DNA of 64,000 nucleotides from Bipolaris cookei. Lineage: Eukaryota; Ascomycota; Dothideomycetes; Pleosporales; Pleosporaceae. Below the pieces are notes generated by a model. It did no database searches, had not been told where the DNA came from, and saw nothing but the letters and a program-made list of their open reading frames with translations. A program made the translations under genes and the position numbers. The stretch is from contig NRSV01000012.1 in assembly GCA_002286855.1 (NCBI GenBank), forward strand, positions 248,001 through 312,000. Direction: 5' to 3'. This document shows, one piece after another, positions 33,945-46,628 of the stretch; positions within the stretch are counted from its first letter, which is position 1, and each line of letters starts with the position of its first letter.

Positions 33945-35439
33945 CTATTGTAGCTTACAGTAATTTCTCCCATGGTCTACCTGCCAGCGACAGAGACACA
34001 CCTCGACGACCATGCCCAAGAAGCCAGCAATGCAAATGCCAGCCGAGTCACTTACACTTGTCGCACCCAGACTAAATTCTCGGTCCTCTTTGTGCACATT
34101 GTCAGTTATCTCAGCAAATGTGCTGACGTAAACCAGGCCGCCTAACAAACCTTCCCAGAATATGATGATGCAGACAATGTAGTAGCTTGGGATGAATGCA
34201 AACATGGCGTGTAGTGTGAGCAGAATGAGATTGCCGACTTGGAGAAAAGAAGGAAGGTAGAGATGATGGATGCGGATGAAGGGGGTTGAAGAGCGCGAGA
34301 TGAAGACACCGACCTGGTAGATTGCATTGTAGGTGCTGTAAAAGGAGCGGTACTCATCAAAGGGGGAGGATTCGAGAGGGAACAGCAAGGTGGGTGCGAC
34401 GCCTTGGTTGATCGTGTACTCGGCAATGTAGACAAGGAGAAGAGGTAGCATGCTGGAGTGTGTCAGTCGCAAGTGGCTGTGCGACATGGGGTGGGTCACT
34501 TACTAAGGAAAGAACAAGCCTCTTGCACGGTTCAGATTGGCCTGGAAGCTACTCAGCGCATTACTAGCAGGCTTACTGTTGGCGGAGCTAAAGGTGCGGC
34601 CCGAGGCCGAGTGCATGGAGGAAGAGAGCAGATCATCGTGCTCCCTGGGCTCTGTTGCTTCATCCTCGGCGTCTGGTTCCTCATCGTCGATGGCTTCGTA
34701 CTCGGCATGCTTGCTGGTGCCGGCGCGAAGCGGGCCAAGGGGGAGGACAAAGAAAAAGCTAAAGATCATGACCAGGGGTAGAAAGGAAAAGACAAGCAAG
34801 CTTGTGCGGGGATCGATGCCGAGTGTGTTTGTCGCAATGGCGTATGCACCCGCACCGATCAAGCCCGCACCGCCCGTACCGGAGCCCCAGGAAGCCAGTG
34901 CAAAGTGGCCGTAGAAATGGGTGAGGCCCAGGAAGCTAAGCTCGCCACCCCCGCTGCTAAGGCTGGCCATCATGACGCCACACATTTTGATTGCGATTGT
35001 AGCCGAGTCCTGCAAGGGCGGGGTGAGGGCGATGATGAGCATGCCGGCTGCGGACAGGGCGACAAAGGTGACGACACGGACATGGTAGGGGATCTTGTGT
35101 ATGAAGTAAGGGGCGCACAGCTTGGTGAGGAACGAGGGTAGGACATCGGCGAGGAGGACGACGCCCTTGGGGACGTTGGGGCCTACGAGATCGAGGGCGG
35201 CGGAGAGAATGATTACGTAGAGGACGTTGTTGATGAGGCCTAGAGCTTGTAAGCGGGGGGGTTGTCTGTAGGCTGGATATTGGGCATGCAGGGAGATTGC
35301 AGGGAGGGCGAAGAGGCATACCAAACAACCAAAAAGCCGCACACACTCGCGGATCAGCGCCATGGAAGACCTGCCGCAGACGGGCGCGATAGAGGGCCCA
35401 GGAGGAAGCAGGAGAGCCAGGCATGGGGAGGAGAGACAT
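33945..35439 (-). CDS. BTN1: Battenin/Btn1 (CLN3 family) vacuolar membrane protein
   Basis: A 453-residue polytopic membrane protein from exons 35439-35322, 35239-34504 and 34452-33945 on the minus strand; introns 82 and 51 nt. CLN3/Btn1 proteins reside in the vacuole or lysosome and in the Golgi and affect vacuolar pH and basic amino-acid transport. Key segments are FWLFG-LINNVLYVIILSAALDLVG across intron 1, KGVVLLADVLPSFLTKL, FLGLTHFYGHFALASWGSGT with GGAGLIGAGAY, a charged cytosolic loop (YEAIDDEEPDAEDEATEP), and RARGLFFP-YMLPLLLVYIAEYTINQG across intron 2, then FWEGLLGGLVYVSTFAEI and REFSLGATSVSDSAGI. These are hallmark blocks of the family. About ten hydrophobic helices are visible. The gene is divergent from RXT3. 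Confidence 0.95.
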
Positions 35440-36276
35440 GTATTTGCGAGGGAGATGGTGGCACTTTACACATGACACACATGCACACGCATACATAGGC
35501 TGCAGAGGAGAGAGGGCCACAGGACACGTGGAGAGGATACGGGCGTGGGTGAATGGTGGCCGTGGTGGCCGTGGTGGTGGTCGTGGTGGTGAGGGCTGCA
35601 GCTGACGATGTGGCTTGGCATCTGGCGGTCTGGGAACTATTCAGGAACAGGATGCATGGCCTGCTGGTCCGAGGTTGCATCGACGTTTCTTTTTGTGCGC
35701 GAGTCGCCATGGCATGCATCCACCACACCCACCCACCAGGGCGAGACGGCTACTAGGGCGTTTTGCCATGTGCATACACACATGTGGCCATGGACATGTA
35801 CGCATCATCCACAGGCTGGCGGGTGTTGGCACATGGTTTGGGCGGGCGCATGCTGCTGCCATCACATCATAGCCAGCTAGTGGGCGTGGGCTGGGGCCCC
35901 TGGTAGGAGAGCATGCACGCGCATGCGGGGCTCTCTCGGCCTCCTGCTCGCCTACAGGGATGCAGCCACTAGCGGCCCTCTCGCCGTGCGGCAGCGCTTG
36001 GGTCCGTTGTGGCTTTTTCGTTTCCTCGCATGCTCGACCTTTCTGCTGGTGCCGATGCCTCTGCTGCCTATGCCTGATCTTGTCGTCTCCCTCTTGTCCG
36101 CTTCTTCATTCTACCTGCTTATCCTCGGGCCCTCTTCTATCTTTCCCCTCCCTCTTGGCAGCACCCTCTCTCCTTGCGCGACGATCAACAGAGCGCACCC
36201 TGTCATTCTGTCTTCGCAAAGCCCCTCCATTGCCTACCGTACATAGTACCGCCGAGCCCATGAGCCCAGCCCTACA
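35440..36276. other. Divergent promoter region of BTN1 and RXT3
   Basis: About 0.84 kb between two start codons. It contains GTGGCCGTGGTG-type repeats near 35555-35590 and several CATGCA-rich words near 35750-35925. No gene is supported. Confidence 0.5.
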
Positions 36277-39200
36277 ATGAACCGCCCGCCGTCTTTCCAA
36301 CGCCCGCCAGACGGCTCCATGAACAACCACCACCCGCACTCCTCCCAGCCCTATCCCGCCTACCCTCCCTCCTCGCCCTCGCAACAGCCTTCGCACGCGC
36401 CCCACGCCGCCGACCCAAACTCGACTTCTTGCCGCGACGCATTCTACCCTTTGGCCCCACAACACGCTCGCCGTGGCAGCCAAACACGGCCGGGAGGGAA
36501 TAACGTGCCCCAGGACCAGGCAGGAGAGGGGCACGCCCAGGGAGCTTGGTCAAACACAGGTACGGATCACAGTCTACCCATCTCTCCAAGAGCGCACCAA
36601 GGCGCATGGACAATGGCTGCCCCGGCCTGCAATCCCCGACGCATTCTGTACATATATCGCTGAGAACTGGTCGGGTGGCTGGGCATTCGACAAAGAGGCG
36701 ACATGTACAAAGGGCATCGCCTGCAGGGACAGGGTGCATGCCACGTCAATTGCGAAAAAGCACTTCACCGCCTGTCGCTCATCCATTGTAGTGCACACTG
36801 CGACAGGTCATGGTTCCCAGCTAGCAGTTGCCTTTGACGGAGCGTCGCAGCCTTCCAGCCCGAGCCATACAATGATTTGAGCTGCGCACTTTGGTGCGCG
36901 CCAGTTGTTTGGTGGAGCGGGCATGGGTCTGGCGAATTTCATAGCGCACTCCGCACATGTGGCTCCTGGCTAATGCAAGATCGGCGGGCCTCTAAGCCTG
37001 TTTAGAAAAGTCGCGACTCACCGTCCAAGCTTGTGCTGATCCATGTCTCTAGCGCGACCGATTCACTATGAAACCCATCACGTCCAGCCGGGCCCTTTGC
37101 CAGCCATGACCACTCCAAATAACAATAATCCTCCCCCCGCCCCGTATGCCTTCGACGCTGCCCGCACACGCTCGCTGAACGGCGCCAGTCCTTCTCATCC
37201 CTACGGTACTGTTGCCCACCCCCGCCTCAAGCGCCTAGTCACCCCCCCTCCAAGCTTCTGCTCGAGCTAACTCTGCACCAAAGGCCCGTCTCGCGACCCT
37301 CCACCGCCTCCATCCTATGCGCGACCGCAGATGCCTCCTCCATCCTCGCCCACCCAGCAGCATCCCCATGCATCTCAACCACCACGCTCGCAATACCCTC
37401 CCAACTTTGCTGCTGCCAGGGAGCTCCCGGGCCTAACCCAAGCAATGCGACCGGGCACCAGCATGGCCATCTCATCCTTGATCGGTGGCGGGGGTGACAC
37501 AGGCGCCCCCATCCAAACAACGCAGTCGCCCTCATCGCCCTCCGCAAACGCGCCATCATCAAACGGCCACAGCATGCAGCCGCCTTCGCCGCGTCGCGCA
37601 TTGCCATCGGGCCCCCGATCAGACTTTGCGCCCTTTCGCCGCCAGCAGACGCCCGAGCGCGGCACGTATGGAGCAAACACCTCGCGCCCCTCTGATGCAC
37701 ACCCTTATTCATCGGCATCACCTGGCCAGTCCTACAGCAACCAAGCCTCGCCTGACTCTGGCCGCCAGTCGCTTCCACCAAACGCTCCACCGTACAAGCC
37801 TATGAATTTTTCTGGCCAACGTCTCTACGCGCAAGACCCAAATCGCCAACCCGCTGCAAACGTCCCGCCTCGGCCGAACAGCCAGCCAAACCGCCCTCCA
37901 GGAAACAATGATCAAGAGGGCAAGGTCGTGTACGATGCGTTTGGGAGCCGATGCGATGCATATGGTCCGCATGAAGAGCGGCGACGAACGCTGGGCGAGT
38001 CGCATCATGCAAGGCCAAATGCCACTGAGCTCCTGGCGGGCAGTAGCCAAAGCGGTCCCGAGAGGGATAGGGCTGCAACCGTACACCCCGTGTCACAGTC
38101 TGCGTTCAGTCCACCGCAAGAGCACCGCAACATTTCTGGCTCATCGGAACCCCCGCGCAACATGTGGCGGCATTCAGCACCAACGGGTCCTGGCCGCGAA
38201 TTCGCCCACGATGGGCGACAAGACGAGGCTCCGCCATTGCACCGCACGTACGGCCCATATCCTCCCGCCATCCTGGGAGTTGCACGCTATGGCGCTCAAA
38301 CCTCCGAAGAAATGCTCCGCCGTAGTGTGGACCACCTGGGGCACCGCGTGGTAGAGCAGTACCATGCTCCTCCTACCTCGGACCCGACCACCATGGAGCG
38401 CCACAGAACTGAGCCACTTGCTCGCTCGTTGTCTTCTGGAGGGAGGTCTCTGTATGACCAGCCTCAGAAGATGGGTGAGGCCATGCAACATTCCAAGTCC
38501 CACATTGGCTTCGGACTCGAGGCAAGTCGACGAACCGGTCGCGCCTCCCCGTTGCCGCAAGCAGTCCAAGGTGCACAAGGACAACCCCTGTCAATTGGCA
38601 AAGATCCGGGAATCAAGAGCGAGTTTGGCCGAATGTTTTCAGGTTTGGGTAGTGGTTTAGGATCGTCTACACCGTCACGAGGAAGCCCAATGCCACAAAA
38701 CGGACAGGGTTCGTTCGAGTCAGAGAATGGCGAGATGATGAGAAGAATAGGCTCTCAGCAAGGAAAAAAGCCGAAGCGAGCAAAGGACGAGGAGGGTATC
38801 TTTGACATTGACAGTCCTGATGACAGAGGAACCCCGTTTGGCTCTCGTGGTGCTAAACGGAATAAGCACCATCACCACCACCACCATCATCATCCCCCGC
38901 CTCACCAGTAAGTCAACCATGCTGTTCCCCCTTTTTGCTTACTTTGCAAAGTTCATGCTAACAATTTAGCAGTCATCATCATCACCACCATCATCACCAT
39001 CATCAGCACAAGCCCGATGACGAAGGCCTACCCGCACCGACGACAGCGATTCTCAACGGCCGACCAATGCCCTTATCCCAAGCAGGTCCCGGCCAATCTG
39101 TCCACCATCATCACCATATTCAGGGAAATCCCCATCATCACCATCACCACCATCATGCGCCCCACTCGACTATGCCTGTGACACTTGCAGCACCAATCAA

Positions 39201-39930
39201 GATTCACGATATACAGCCCGTCCTGGAAGAAGCTGCTAAGCGGCCTCGAAAACATCTTGGGTCACAATTGTATCAGGCTAAGACCGAATTGCCAAAACCC
39301 AACTCATCGTTGGACGATCAATTTGGCTATGCTTCGAAACCCCGGCGACTGCCGCGCTTTGACGTCAATCCTATCAATTGTACTTTCACAATCAGAGTGC
39401 CGAGATACTACCTGAAGCCACGACAACGCCAGCATATCGTATTAGAGAGGCACCTCTGGGGGGCGCGTGTCTATCGTGATGATTCCGATCCTCTAGCTGC
39501 TGCTATCCACTCAGGATGGATCCGTGGCGAGTGGGACGATACCGTCGATGTTGCCATGCTCGATCCACGCATCACTGCGCCCAACGATCCGTCGGACGCC
39601 GAAGATGTCCTTACCAAGCTCCCTGCTGCGCCTGTAACCCCACCCGCCGATATGGATTTGCAGATTGAGATTGTCATTCTGCCACAGCTTCAGGAGTATA
39701 CAGGGTCGGTCGAGTATGGAATCTCGAGCAGGAAGAGCAAGGGACACGAATGTCTTAGCTTCATGATCAACAAGATTCGATGGGTAGAAGAAGGCATTGG
39801 CAGCCGAGGACAAGACCGAACAGCAGCAGCATTGAAACGTCGACTAGACGCCAGTGCTGCACTGCTCGCTCTCAAGAGTGGGATTGTCGATTCCTGCAGG
39901 GTTAATGGCATGGCAAGACTACACGCTTGA
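36277..39930 (+). CDS. RXT3: Rxt3-like subunit of the Rpd3L histone deacetylase complex
   Basis: A protein of about 1006 residues from exons 36277-36559, 37053-37205, 37284-38907 and 38970-39930. Rxt3 is a subunit of the large Rpd3 histone deacetylase complex in yeast. The first ~700 residues are Pro/Ser/Gln-rich and disordered. Two histidine-rich tracts occur just before and after the last intron. The conserved Rxt3 domain is at the C-terminus: FDVNPINCTFTIRVPRYYL, RQHIVLERHLWGARVYRDDSD, PLAAAIHSGWIRGEW, DLQIEIVILP and ECLSFMINKIRWVEEG. Intron 1 is unusually long (493 nt); it is accepted because the phases match (AWSNT-ARPIHYE) and both flanks have the same composition, but a start at the ATG at 37043 remains possible. 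The last intron ends in a TAGCAG double acceptor, so one histidine-region residue may vary. Confidence 0.85.
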
Positions 39931-41468
39931 TGTTTAGTCGAGTTGGCGCAACTTCTCGACATATAACGGCCGTCTCAGATTTTATGGCATATGGAATTTT
40001 GTAGCATGCAGTTGAGCTTGAGCATTGCTAGATACCCGCATCTTTTTATTTTATGCTCGAGTTTGGTGCAGTATTTGCACATAGCCAAGGCGAAGAAGTT
40101 TGTGTTGCTATTTTTACGATGATCTAAAGAGGTGCTTGCTAATTGGGTATACTGAGAAGAACAAGATAAGAGCAAAAAGTATCTGGTAGCATTTGTAGCG
40201 ATGATGAAATATTTATAGTGTGATTTGATCTTGGTGTTGGCGTTTGTGCACGTGGTTTGGATAGTGGAAGATAAACACATCCCACGGGATTACACATGCA
40301 TACATACATGCAAGTTGAAAGCGATAGCGGTGTGAGCTGTTCCTGCTTGGAGCACCGATAAGGTAATCGGGCCTTGTACGCCTAGATACTACACTTGGCC
40401 CTCTTGAGGCGAGAATCTATTCATCAACTCTCGGACACGCAGCAAAGCAATTGCCCACTGAGTGCACAATACCCCTCTGGCAGCCAGACCTAAGAAGACT
40501 GCCCCGCCACCCTGTCCCACCGCTCGCGCCACCACGCCACAGCACCATTAGACATAGCGGGATTGTACTGCATCGATAGCAAAAATGGGCCATACGAGAA
40601 CCTACTCCATCTCAACGGTAAGTAAGCTCGTATTCCTTGGGCCGACTGCAGGCTGCCACCATGACTCTGGCCCATTTTTGCCATGGCTGGCATGAACTTG
40701 ATTAAGAAATTTCACCCTCTTTGCGAAGTTCCGGCATTCGGCGGCTTAAGGCATGTTTCTGGACTACCCCTAGCTATGCGACTGGAGCCGTTGTCGTCAT
40801 GGCGCAGAGGACTATGGCATCATGGCACACGACCAAAGAAAAAGAGCGTAGCAGCGCGAGTGTTTGGAGCCACATAGCCAAATGACACAGGGCCAGCAGA
40901 CCGAAGCGCTGGCCGACAGCAATGCACGCATCGCGAGGCACAAGCAATCGCGCATTTTGGAATGGTTGCAACAGCCATCCGTCCGTCCGGGGAGACGGGC
41001 TTGATTGTAAACGAGAATGTCTGGCTGTCGAATGAGAATCTCGCAGCAGTGTCTGCTCCACTGCGCCCGCTAGTTTGGAGCCGCAATCCGAACGCTTGCT
41101 GGTGAAAAGAAGGACAACGGCACTGAATGCGGGGAATCGTTGTCAATTGTCAATCCATCTTCCTTTCGCTTCTTGATGGCCGGACCGAGCTCACGATTCT
41201 GCAACACAACACCCCACGCCCTTACCGCTATTGCTTCAGCTCAAACCCACCACTAAACGCCCTGCCACCTGGGAGCCTCTCCCCTTGACCGCCCAATACT
41301 TGTCATTGCCGCCTCTTTGGTTAAAAAGCCGCATCCCGTCCCTGCGCCATCGGAACACCTTCGGGCTAGATTCCGACCTGTTGCTTTTCTCTACCCTCCT
41401 CTTCTCTTTCTTACCTTGCCCGCCTTTTTTCGTCACTGCATCTTAGGGAGCTGGACTCGCCGCACAAC
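39931..41468. other. Intergenic region
   Basis: About 1.5 kb with the 3' region of RXT3 and the promoter of the PFK-2 gene. The stretch 40490-41150 has several short frames on both strands without features. The last 150 bases before 41469 are C/T-rich, as expected of a fungal leader. No gene is supported. Confidence 0.5.
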
Positions 41469-42950
41469 ATGACGGACACCAATGGAACATATGCGCCAAA
41501 TATGCGCGCTGTGCCTGCCGGCGATTTCGTACGGCCAAGCAGAAAGACTAACGGTGCTGGTATACAGGCCGAAGACACTCGGATATGCGTCGTCATGGTT
41601 GGCTTGCCCGCACGAGGCAAGAGCTTGATTGCACAGAAAGGTATATCCCTTTTCCACATGTGCGCATGCCGCCCCTGACCAAGTACTTCGTAGTTGTTCG
41701 CTACCTACATTGGCTATCAATCAAATCCAAGACATTCAATGTTGGGCAGTATCGTCGCACTGCAACCCCTAACCCCTCGGCCGAATTTTTCGACACATCG
41801 AACCCAGAAGGAGAGCGCCTCCGAAAGGCAGCCGCCGAAGCGGCTGTCAACGACATGTGCAAGTGGTTTTCCGAGGGCAAGGGATTGGTCGCGATCCTCG
41901 ATGCGACAAACTCTACAAAGAGCCGACGAAGATGGATACAGGAACGATGCACTGCGGACAATATCGAGACGCTCTTTGTCGAGTCCAAATGCGATGATGA
42001 GGAACTCATTATAAGCAACATATTGGAAGTGAAAACAACCTCTCCAGATTACGTGGGCCAGGACCCTGAGGCTGCCGCGGCCGACTTCCGTAACCGCATT
42101 CGAAACTACGAAAAGGTTTACCAGACAATTGATGAGGATGAGCGTGACCTCACATATGTCAAGCTCATCAATGTTGGCAAACAAGTCATTATCAACCAGA
42201 TCCAGGACTACCTCCAGAGTAGAGTCGTGTACTACTTGATGAACCTGCATATCAAACCACGATCTATTTGGTTATCGCGAGTAAGTTGGCATCGCAACAC
42301 TTAGAGTCCAATGCTGACTATGGTAGCATGGCGAGTCGGAATACAACCTCACAGGGCAGATTGGAGGAGACGCGAACCTCTCAGCCCGTGGCGACGCTTA
42401 CGCGCATGCGCTTCCAGGTCTCGTCGCAAAGTCGGTCGGCGATGGCCGCAAGCTCACAGTGTGGACATCGACCCTAAAACGAACAATTCAGACGGCACGA
42501 TTCTTGCCTTTTGAGAAGTTGGAATGGAAGGCGCTTGACGAACTCGACTCCGGTGTCTGCGATGGACTTACGTACGCCCAAATCGAGCAAAAATACCCAG
42601 AAGATTTCAAACAGCGTGACGAGGACAAATACAACTACCGCTATCTTGGTGGAGAATCATACCGCGATGTCGTTATTCGACTCGAACCCATTATCATGGA
42701 ACTGGAGCGCAGCGAGAACATTTTGATTGTTACACATCAAGCCATTTTGCGGTGCATCTACGCCTACTTCATGAATGTACCGCAGGAACAGAGCCCCTGG
42801 ATGGAAGTGCCTCTGCACACGTTGATAAAATTGACACCAAAGGCGTACTCGACACAGGAGGAAAGGTTGAAGGCCGACATACCGGCTGTCAGTACCTGGC
42901 GAGGAAAGGGTACCAAGGCCGAGCATCAGCCGGCGAACGGTAGCACATAG
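41469..42950 (+). CDS. 6-phosphofructo-2-kinase / fructose-2,6-bisphosphatase
   Basis: A 460-residue enzyme that makes and breaks fructose-2,6-bisphosphate, the regulator balancing glycolysis and gluconeogenesis. Exons are 41469-41640, 41694-42280 and 42327-42950; introns 53 and 46 nt. The kinase half has the P-loop VGLPARGKSLIAQK, then, across intron 1, VVRYLHWLSIKSKTFNVGQYRR, and DATNSTKSRRRWI and VESKCDDEELI. The phosphatase half begins with LHIKPRSIWLSR-HGESEYNLTGQIGGD; the catalytic RHGE is split between Arg and His by intron 2. Downstream come WTSTLKRTIQTARFL, YPEDFKQRDEDKYNYRY, GGESYRDVVIRLEPII and VTHQAILRCIYAYF. Both catalytic His residues (RHGE, THQA) are present, so both activities are expected, unlike yeast Pfk26, where the phosphatase His is changed. 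The length is close to yeast Fbp26 (452). Confidence 0.95.
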
Positions 42951-43599
42951 CTTCATTTCTTCTAATTCCTGGACAAATCTGCAGCCCGCATTATCCAGGA
43001 GTAAATGCTGGGAGAAGCGCTATGAATTAGCTAGTGAATAGCTGTCAACAACACTACAGACGAACTAGGGGGCTTCGATCGACTGTACGTTGGCTAGTTC
43101 GGTGTGTGCATTGAGGCATATGGGATAGGTGACATTTCTGCGGTTTTGGTCAAAATATTATTAGACGGCAAGCACTCAGAGTAATGGGTATAGATTGGAG
43201 GGTGTCAACTTTGCGATCGTAACGTTAGGAGGGCAGACAACTGGCATCACAAACAGCAATACTGGAATAGAAGTTTGTACACCAAGTTTTCATTCTTGGC
43301 GCGGAAATTGGAATATAAACAAATGCGTTGAATAGGAGTATGATCAACGTTCTAGAAAGGTAGATGTGTTCCATTACCTAGGTGTCGGTACGTACTGCCC
43401 ACCTTCCCATCTCAGCCTCTCCCGCGGACATTGCAGCAACGGGCTGTGCTGCAACCCCACTTCACCTCCACCCTCACCTCCACAACTAAACGACTACTGC
43501 TCCTGCCACCACTACCCCTAACGCCAAACACCAACACACAAACTCCCCTACACATTTTTCAGAGGAGCAGAAAAAAGGATAGCTCACAGCAATGCGACA
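42951..43599. other. Intergenic region
   Basis: About 0.65 kb, A/T-rich in its first half and C-rich just before the next gene. It is probably the PFK-2 3' region plus the promoter and leader of the gene at 43600. No coding sequence is supported. Confidence 0.55.
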
Positions 43600-44379
43600 A
43601 TGTCACCGCCACCAACGACATACACGAGCTACCCTGCGCTCCACCAGCACCAGCACCATCCTTCCGCCTCAGACCCCATCTTAGACCCCATACCCCCCTC
43701 ACACTCGGCTCAAACACCCACCGCACCCGCACCATCCCCCGCAACCGTCACACCACACACCGCCGCCTCCGCAACAGCATCATCATCTCCCTTGCACGCC
43801 CGCCACCACCGCGGTCCCCCACCTCCCTTCAACCCGCGCAGCGCGCACGCAAAAAAAGACGAGGACCTGCGCCGCAACTTGCAAGCGCGAGGCAAAAACT
43901 ATAATCTTAGCAGTAGCAGCAGTAGCAGTACTGGTAAATCGCTTGGAAGCCAAGCAAGTAGAGCGTGGGGATATGAAGAAAGGCAGCGGCGCGATGAGGC
44001 GGCAGGGATACTGGAGAGCGAGGAGATGGTTATGTGGATTGCGGGAGTGAGGAACGAGGTATGTGTTCACTCTCTTTTTTCCTTTTTTCCCTTTTTTCCG
44101 ACATTTTGAAAGAGTGAGCTTTTGGGTTTGAGGGTGGGAGGGGTTGACTGACAAACGGGACAGAGTATAACGCAGACGCGGGCGTATTATCGGAACGTAC
44201 TTCTTGGGCTTGAGACGTGTGTGAAGGATGCGATTGTTTGGCGGGATGAGTGGGAGGGAACGCAGCAGCAGCAGGGTCGCGATGGAGAGGGGCTGGGGAG
44301 TCCTGGGAGGAGCGGGAAGGGCAAGGAGAGGGAGATTGCGAAGATGAGGAAGAGGGGGAGTTTGGGGGTGGGGCAATAG
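43600..44379 (+). CDS. Conserved fungal protein of unknown function
   Basis: A 224-residue protein from exons 43600-44058 and 44164-44379; intron 105 nt, phase 0 (GTATGT donor, GACAG acceptor). The first ~100 residues are Pro/Ser/His/Thr-rich and probably disordered. A better-ordered part follows: HAKKDEDLRRNLQARGKNY, then RAWGYEERQRRDEAAGILES, EEMVMWIAGVRNE-SITQTRAYY and RNVLLGLET. The C-terminus is basic and Gly-rich (SGKGKEREIAKMRKRG). The block from EEMVMWIAGVRNE to LLGLE, which spans the intron, looks conserved among ascomycetes. I recognise the style but no function. No membrane helix or secretion signal is visible. Confidence 0.75.
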
Positions 44380-45081
44380 GCACGGGTTGATGGGTGGAGA
44401 ATGAGAAGGGAAGAAAAAGGAGTTAGTATCATGATTTTTACAAACAGCTTTATACCCACTCATGTACAGATATACACATCTTCACATCACGACTTTTTCT
44501 TCTCTGAATAGAAACAGATCCAAAGAGGCATGTTACTCGTTGCATTAGATACTTGCGTTCATAACCTGTTTTCTCCCCTATGCCTAAGGGGATATGTATA
44601 TGGGGTTCATAGTAAATGAATTCCCAGAACCCCCTATTCTTTTCCTTTTTTCCAATGTATGCCCAAACACCTCATATACGCGTTCCCAAGCGCGCCAGTT
44701 ACTTACATTGATTTCAACAACAACAAGGAAGAACGCTCGCCACTGCCTCCATCTCTTCATAACGGCATTTCCAAGCTGACCCTTAAAAATTCTGCCAAAC
44801 GCTCCGTTCTTATATCTCCTTCACATTCCCTCTTCCATGCCGACATTGCGCCACCACGGTTTATCACCCTCACCAGCACCCCTCTCCGCAAACATGTCCT
44901 CTGCATCACCAACCTGCCGCCTCTCACTGATTTCCCTGCTAACCTGACCGCTCAACTTCAACTTCATAGCCTTGCTAGCCAGAAACGGGTTGTATTTGCG
45001 CGAACCGTTACCCTGCGCCATTCCTCGGGATGATCGGATGAGTTCGCTCGATGTCCATCCGCCCCTCATGACAGGTAATTG
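44380..45081. other. Intergenic region between convergent genes
   Basis: About 0.7 kb between the stop codons of the conserved protein and the PDH kinase gene. Short frames are present, e.g. 44659-45033, but without support. Mainly 3' untranslated sequence. Confidence 0.55.
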
Positions 45082-46628
45082 CTATTGCAGAGGCTCCGAG
45101 GAAGAAGAGAGGCGGTTGAGGTGGAGGTACACGTCGGTGCCGTAGCTGTGAAACAAAAAGAAGTCAGTTTCAATCCTTTTTTCTGTGAAAAGGAGCCAAG
45201 ACATGCTGATACATACCCTTCCATCGAGATCAACTTCAGATCTCCACCAAAGTACCGCGCATATAGCCGAGAAATAGGTAGGCCATAGCCGAAACCAGCC
45301 ATTGGCGCTTTGAAATCGTTTTTGTTGAAATCCGGATCCAGATTGGGTGTTTGATCCACAGTCGTGTACATGTATGTCCAGACGAGCGGAATCGATGATC
45401 TAGGAATGCCACCTCCTTCATCCGAGATTTTGATCGTAATATCCTCTTTGCCCTCTGCAACAATGACTTTAGTCACAGGGAATGCCTCTTTTTCTTGCCC
45501 GTGTCTCTCTACTACAGCACGCAGCGAGTTCTTCAGAGTCTCGAAGAGCATGTGTGATAGATGCCCAGGCACGTACATGAAGTTGATCTCGGGGTTGCAC
45601 ACAAGCTGCACCTTTGGGGCGTCAAATAATCCATAATGATCCTCGCACACAAAGCGTGCATTTTCAATAGCTTCTTGCGCTAGTTCTTGTACGTTTGTCT
45701 TGGTGCATATGATACCAACGTAGTTTGGATCACTCCGTGAGCGTTGGTCGGTGAGGGCAATGTGCTGGCCGATGAGCATCCGAATTCCGATACGCGACAT
45801 GTAGAAACGGTCCAGGAAAGCCTGTATGTTGTGGTCAATGTGCATCCGTTGCCTCTTGCGCTTCCACTCGAGGATGCCCTGCGCGACGGTAGTAACGACG
45901 CTGTCATGCCGCCGTTTGATCTTCTCCAAAGTCTCGGCAAATTTTGTGTTGTATGCGCTGAGCTCTGGTGGCCAATCCTGGCCGTCGTCTGCAGCGACAT
46001 AGTATCTCCGGCTTGCGCCCTTGACCTCTTTGATGATCCCGTTGCCGTTGCCATTGTGGTTTCCATTCGACGTTGGTGCGGATCGGTACTGTCCAGTTCT
46101 GATGCTTGGATTTTGTGTCGGTTTACTCATCAAGTTCTTGTCACCGCTCTTTTTCGCTGGTTTTAGTAATCGTTCTTTGATCTCGCTCGAGAGGTGTGGT
46201 CGTGGCAGTTCGACGAGTTCCTGGTGCTGTGTGAGTCAAGCTATCCAGCGAGCTGTCACTGCACATACCTCGAATGACTGCGCGTACCAGTCGCGCACTC
46301 TGCAAATAGACGGCATCTCGTTGAGGCCATCGGGGAGGTCGTTGAGCTCTTGCACACGATGTGCTAACCGTATGGGAAGTTCTTCAGATAGGAACTGTGA
46401 CGCGCGGAAAAGGGTTCCTGTCGATGGTTTCTCGCCAAACTGCACCATCTGCCGTAGGGATACGCCTGGAGAGGAATTAGAAAGACACATGACACCAAGA
46501 CTCGAGGGTACGGACCAGTCGCCGGAAAGTTGCTATAGTGCTACGCGAGGATTAGCTGTGATGGCATCGTGGAGTGCGTTGCCTACCTTGATGGTTTCCA
46601 TCAGCCTCTCACTCCGCTTCCACGACAT
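45082..46628 (-). CDS. Mitochondrial pyruvate dehydrogenase kinase
   Basis: A 445-residue protein kinase of the GHKL type that inactivates the pyruvate dehydrogenase complex by phosphorylating E1-alpha in the mitochondrial matrix. Exons on the minus strand are 46628-46587, 46540-46516 (only 25 nt), 46465-46269, 46226-45217 and 45145-45082; all phases fit. The N-terminal regulatory part reads MSWKRSERLMETIKHYSNFPATGVSLRQMVQFG, FLSEELPIRLAHRVQEL and DLPDGLNEMPSI. The ATP-binding part shows the N-box FETLKNSLRAVVE, the G1 box ISDEGGGIPRSS and the G2 box GFGYGLPISRLYARYFGGD. The final exon gives GYGTDVYLHLNRL, as in other PDKs. A low-complexity insert (NGNHNGNGNG) lies near residue 130. It could be the counterpart of either yeast Pkp1 or Pkp2; the length suits Pkp1-like better, but this is not proven. 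No classic presequence is seen. Confidence 0.93.
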
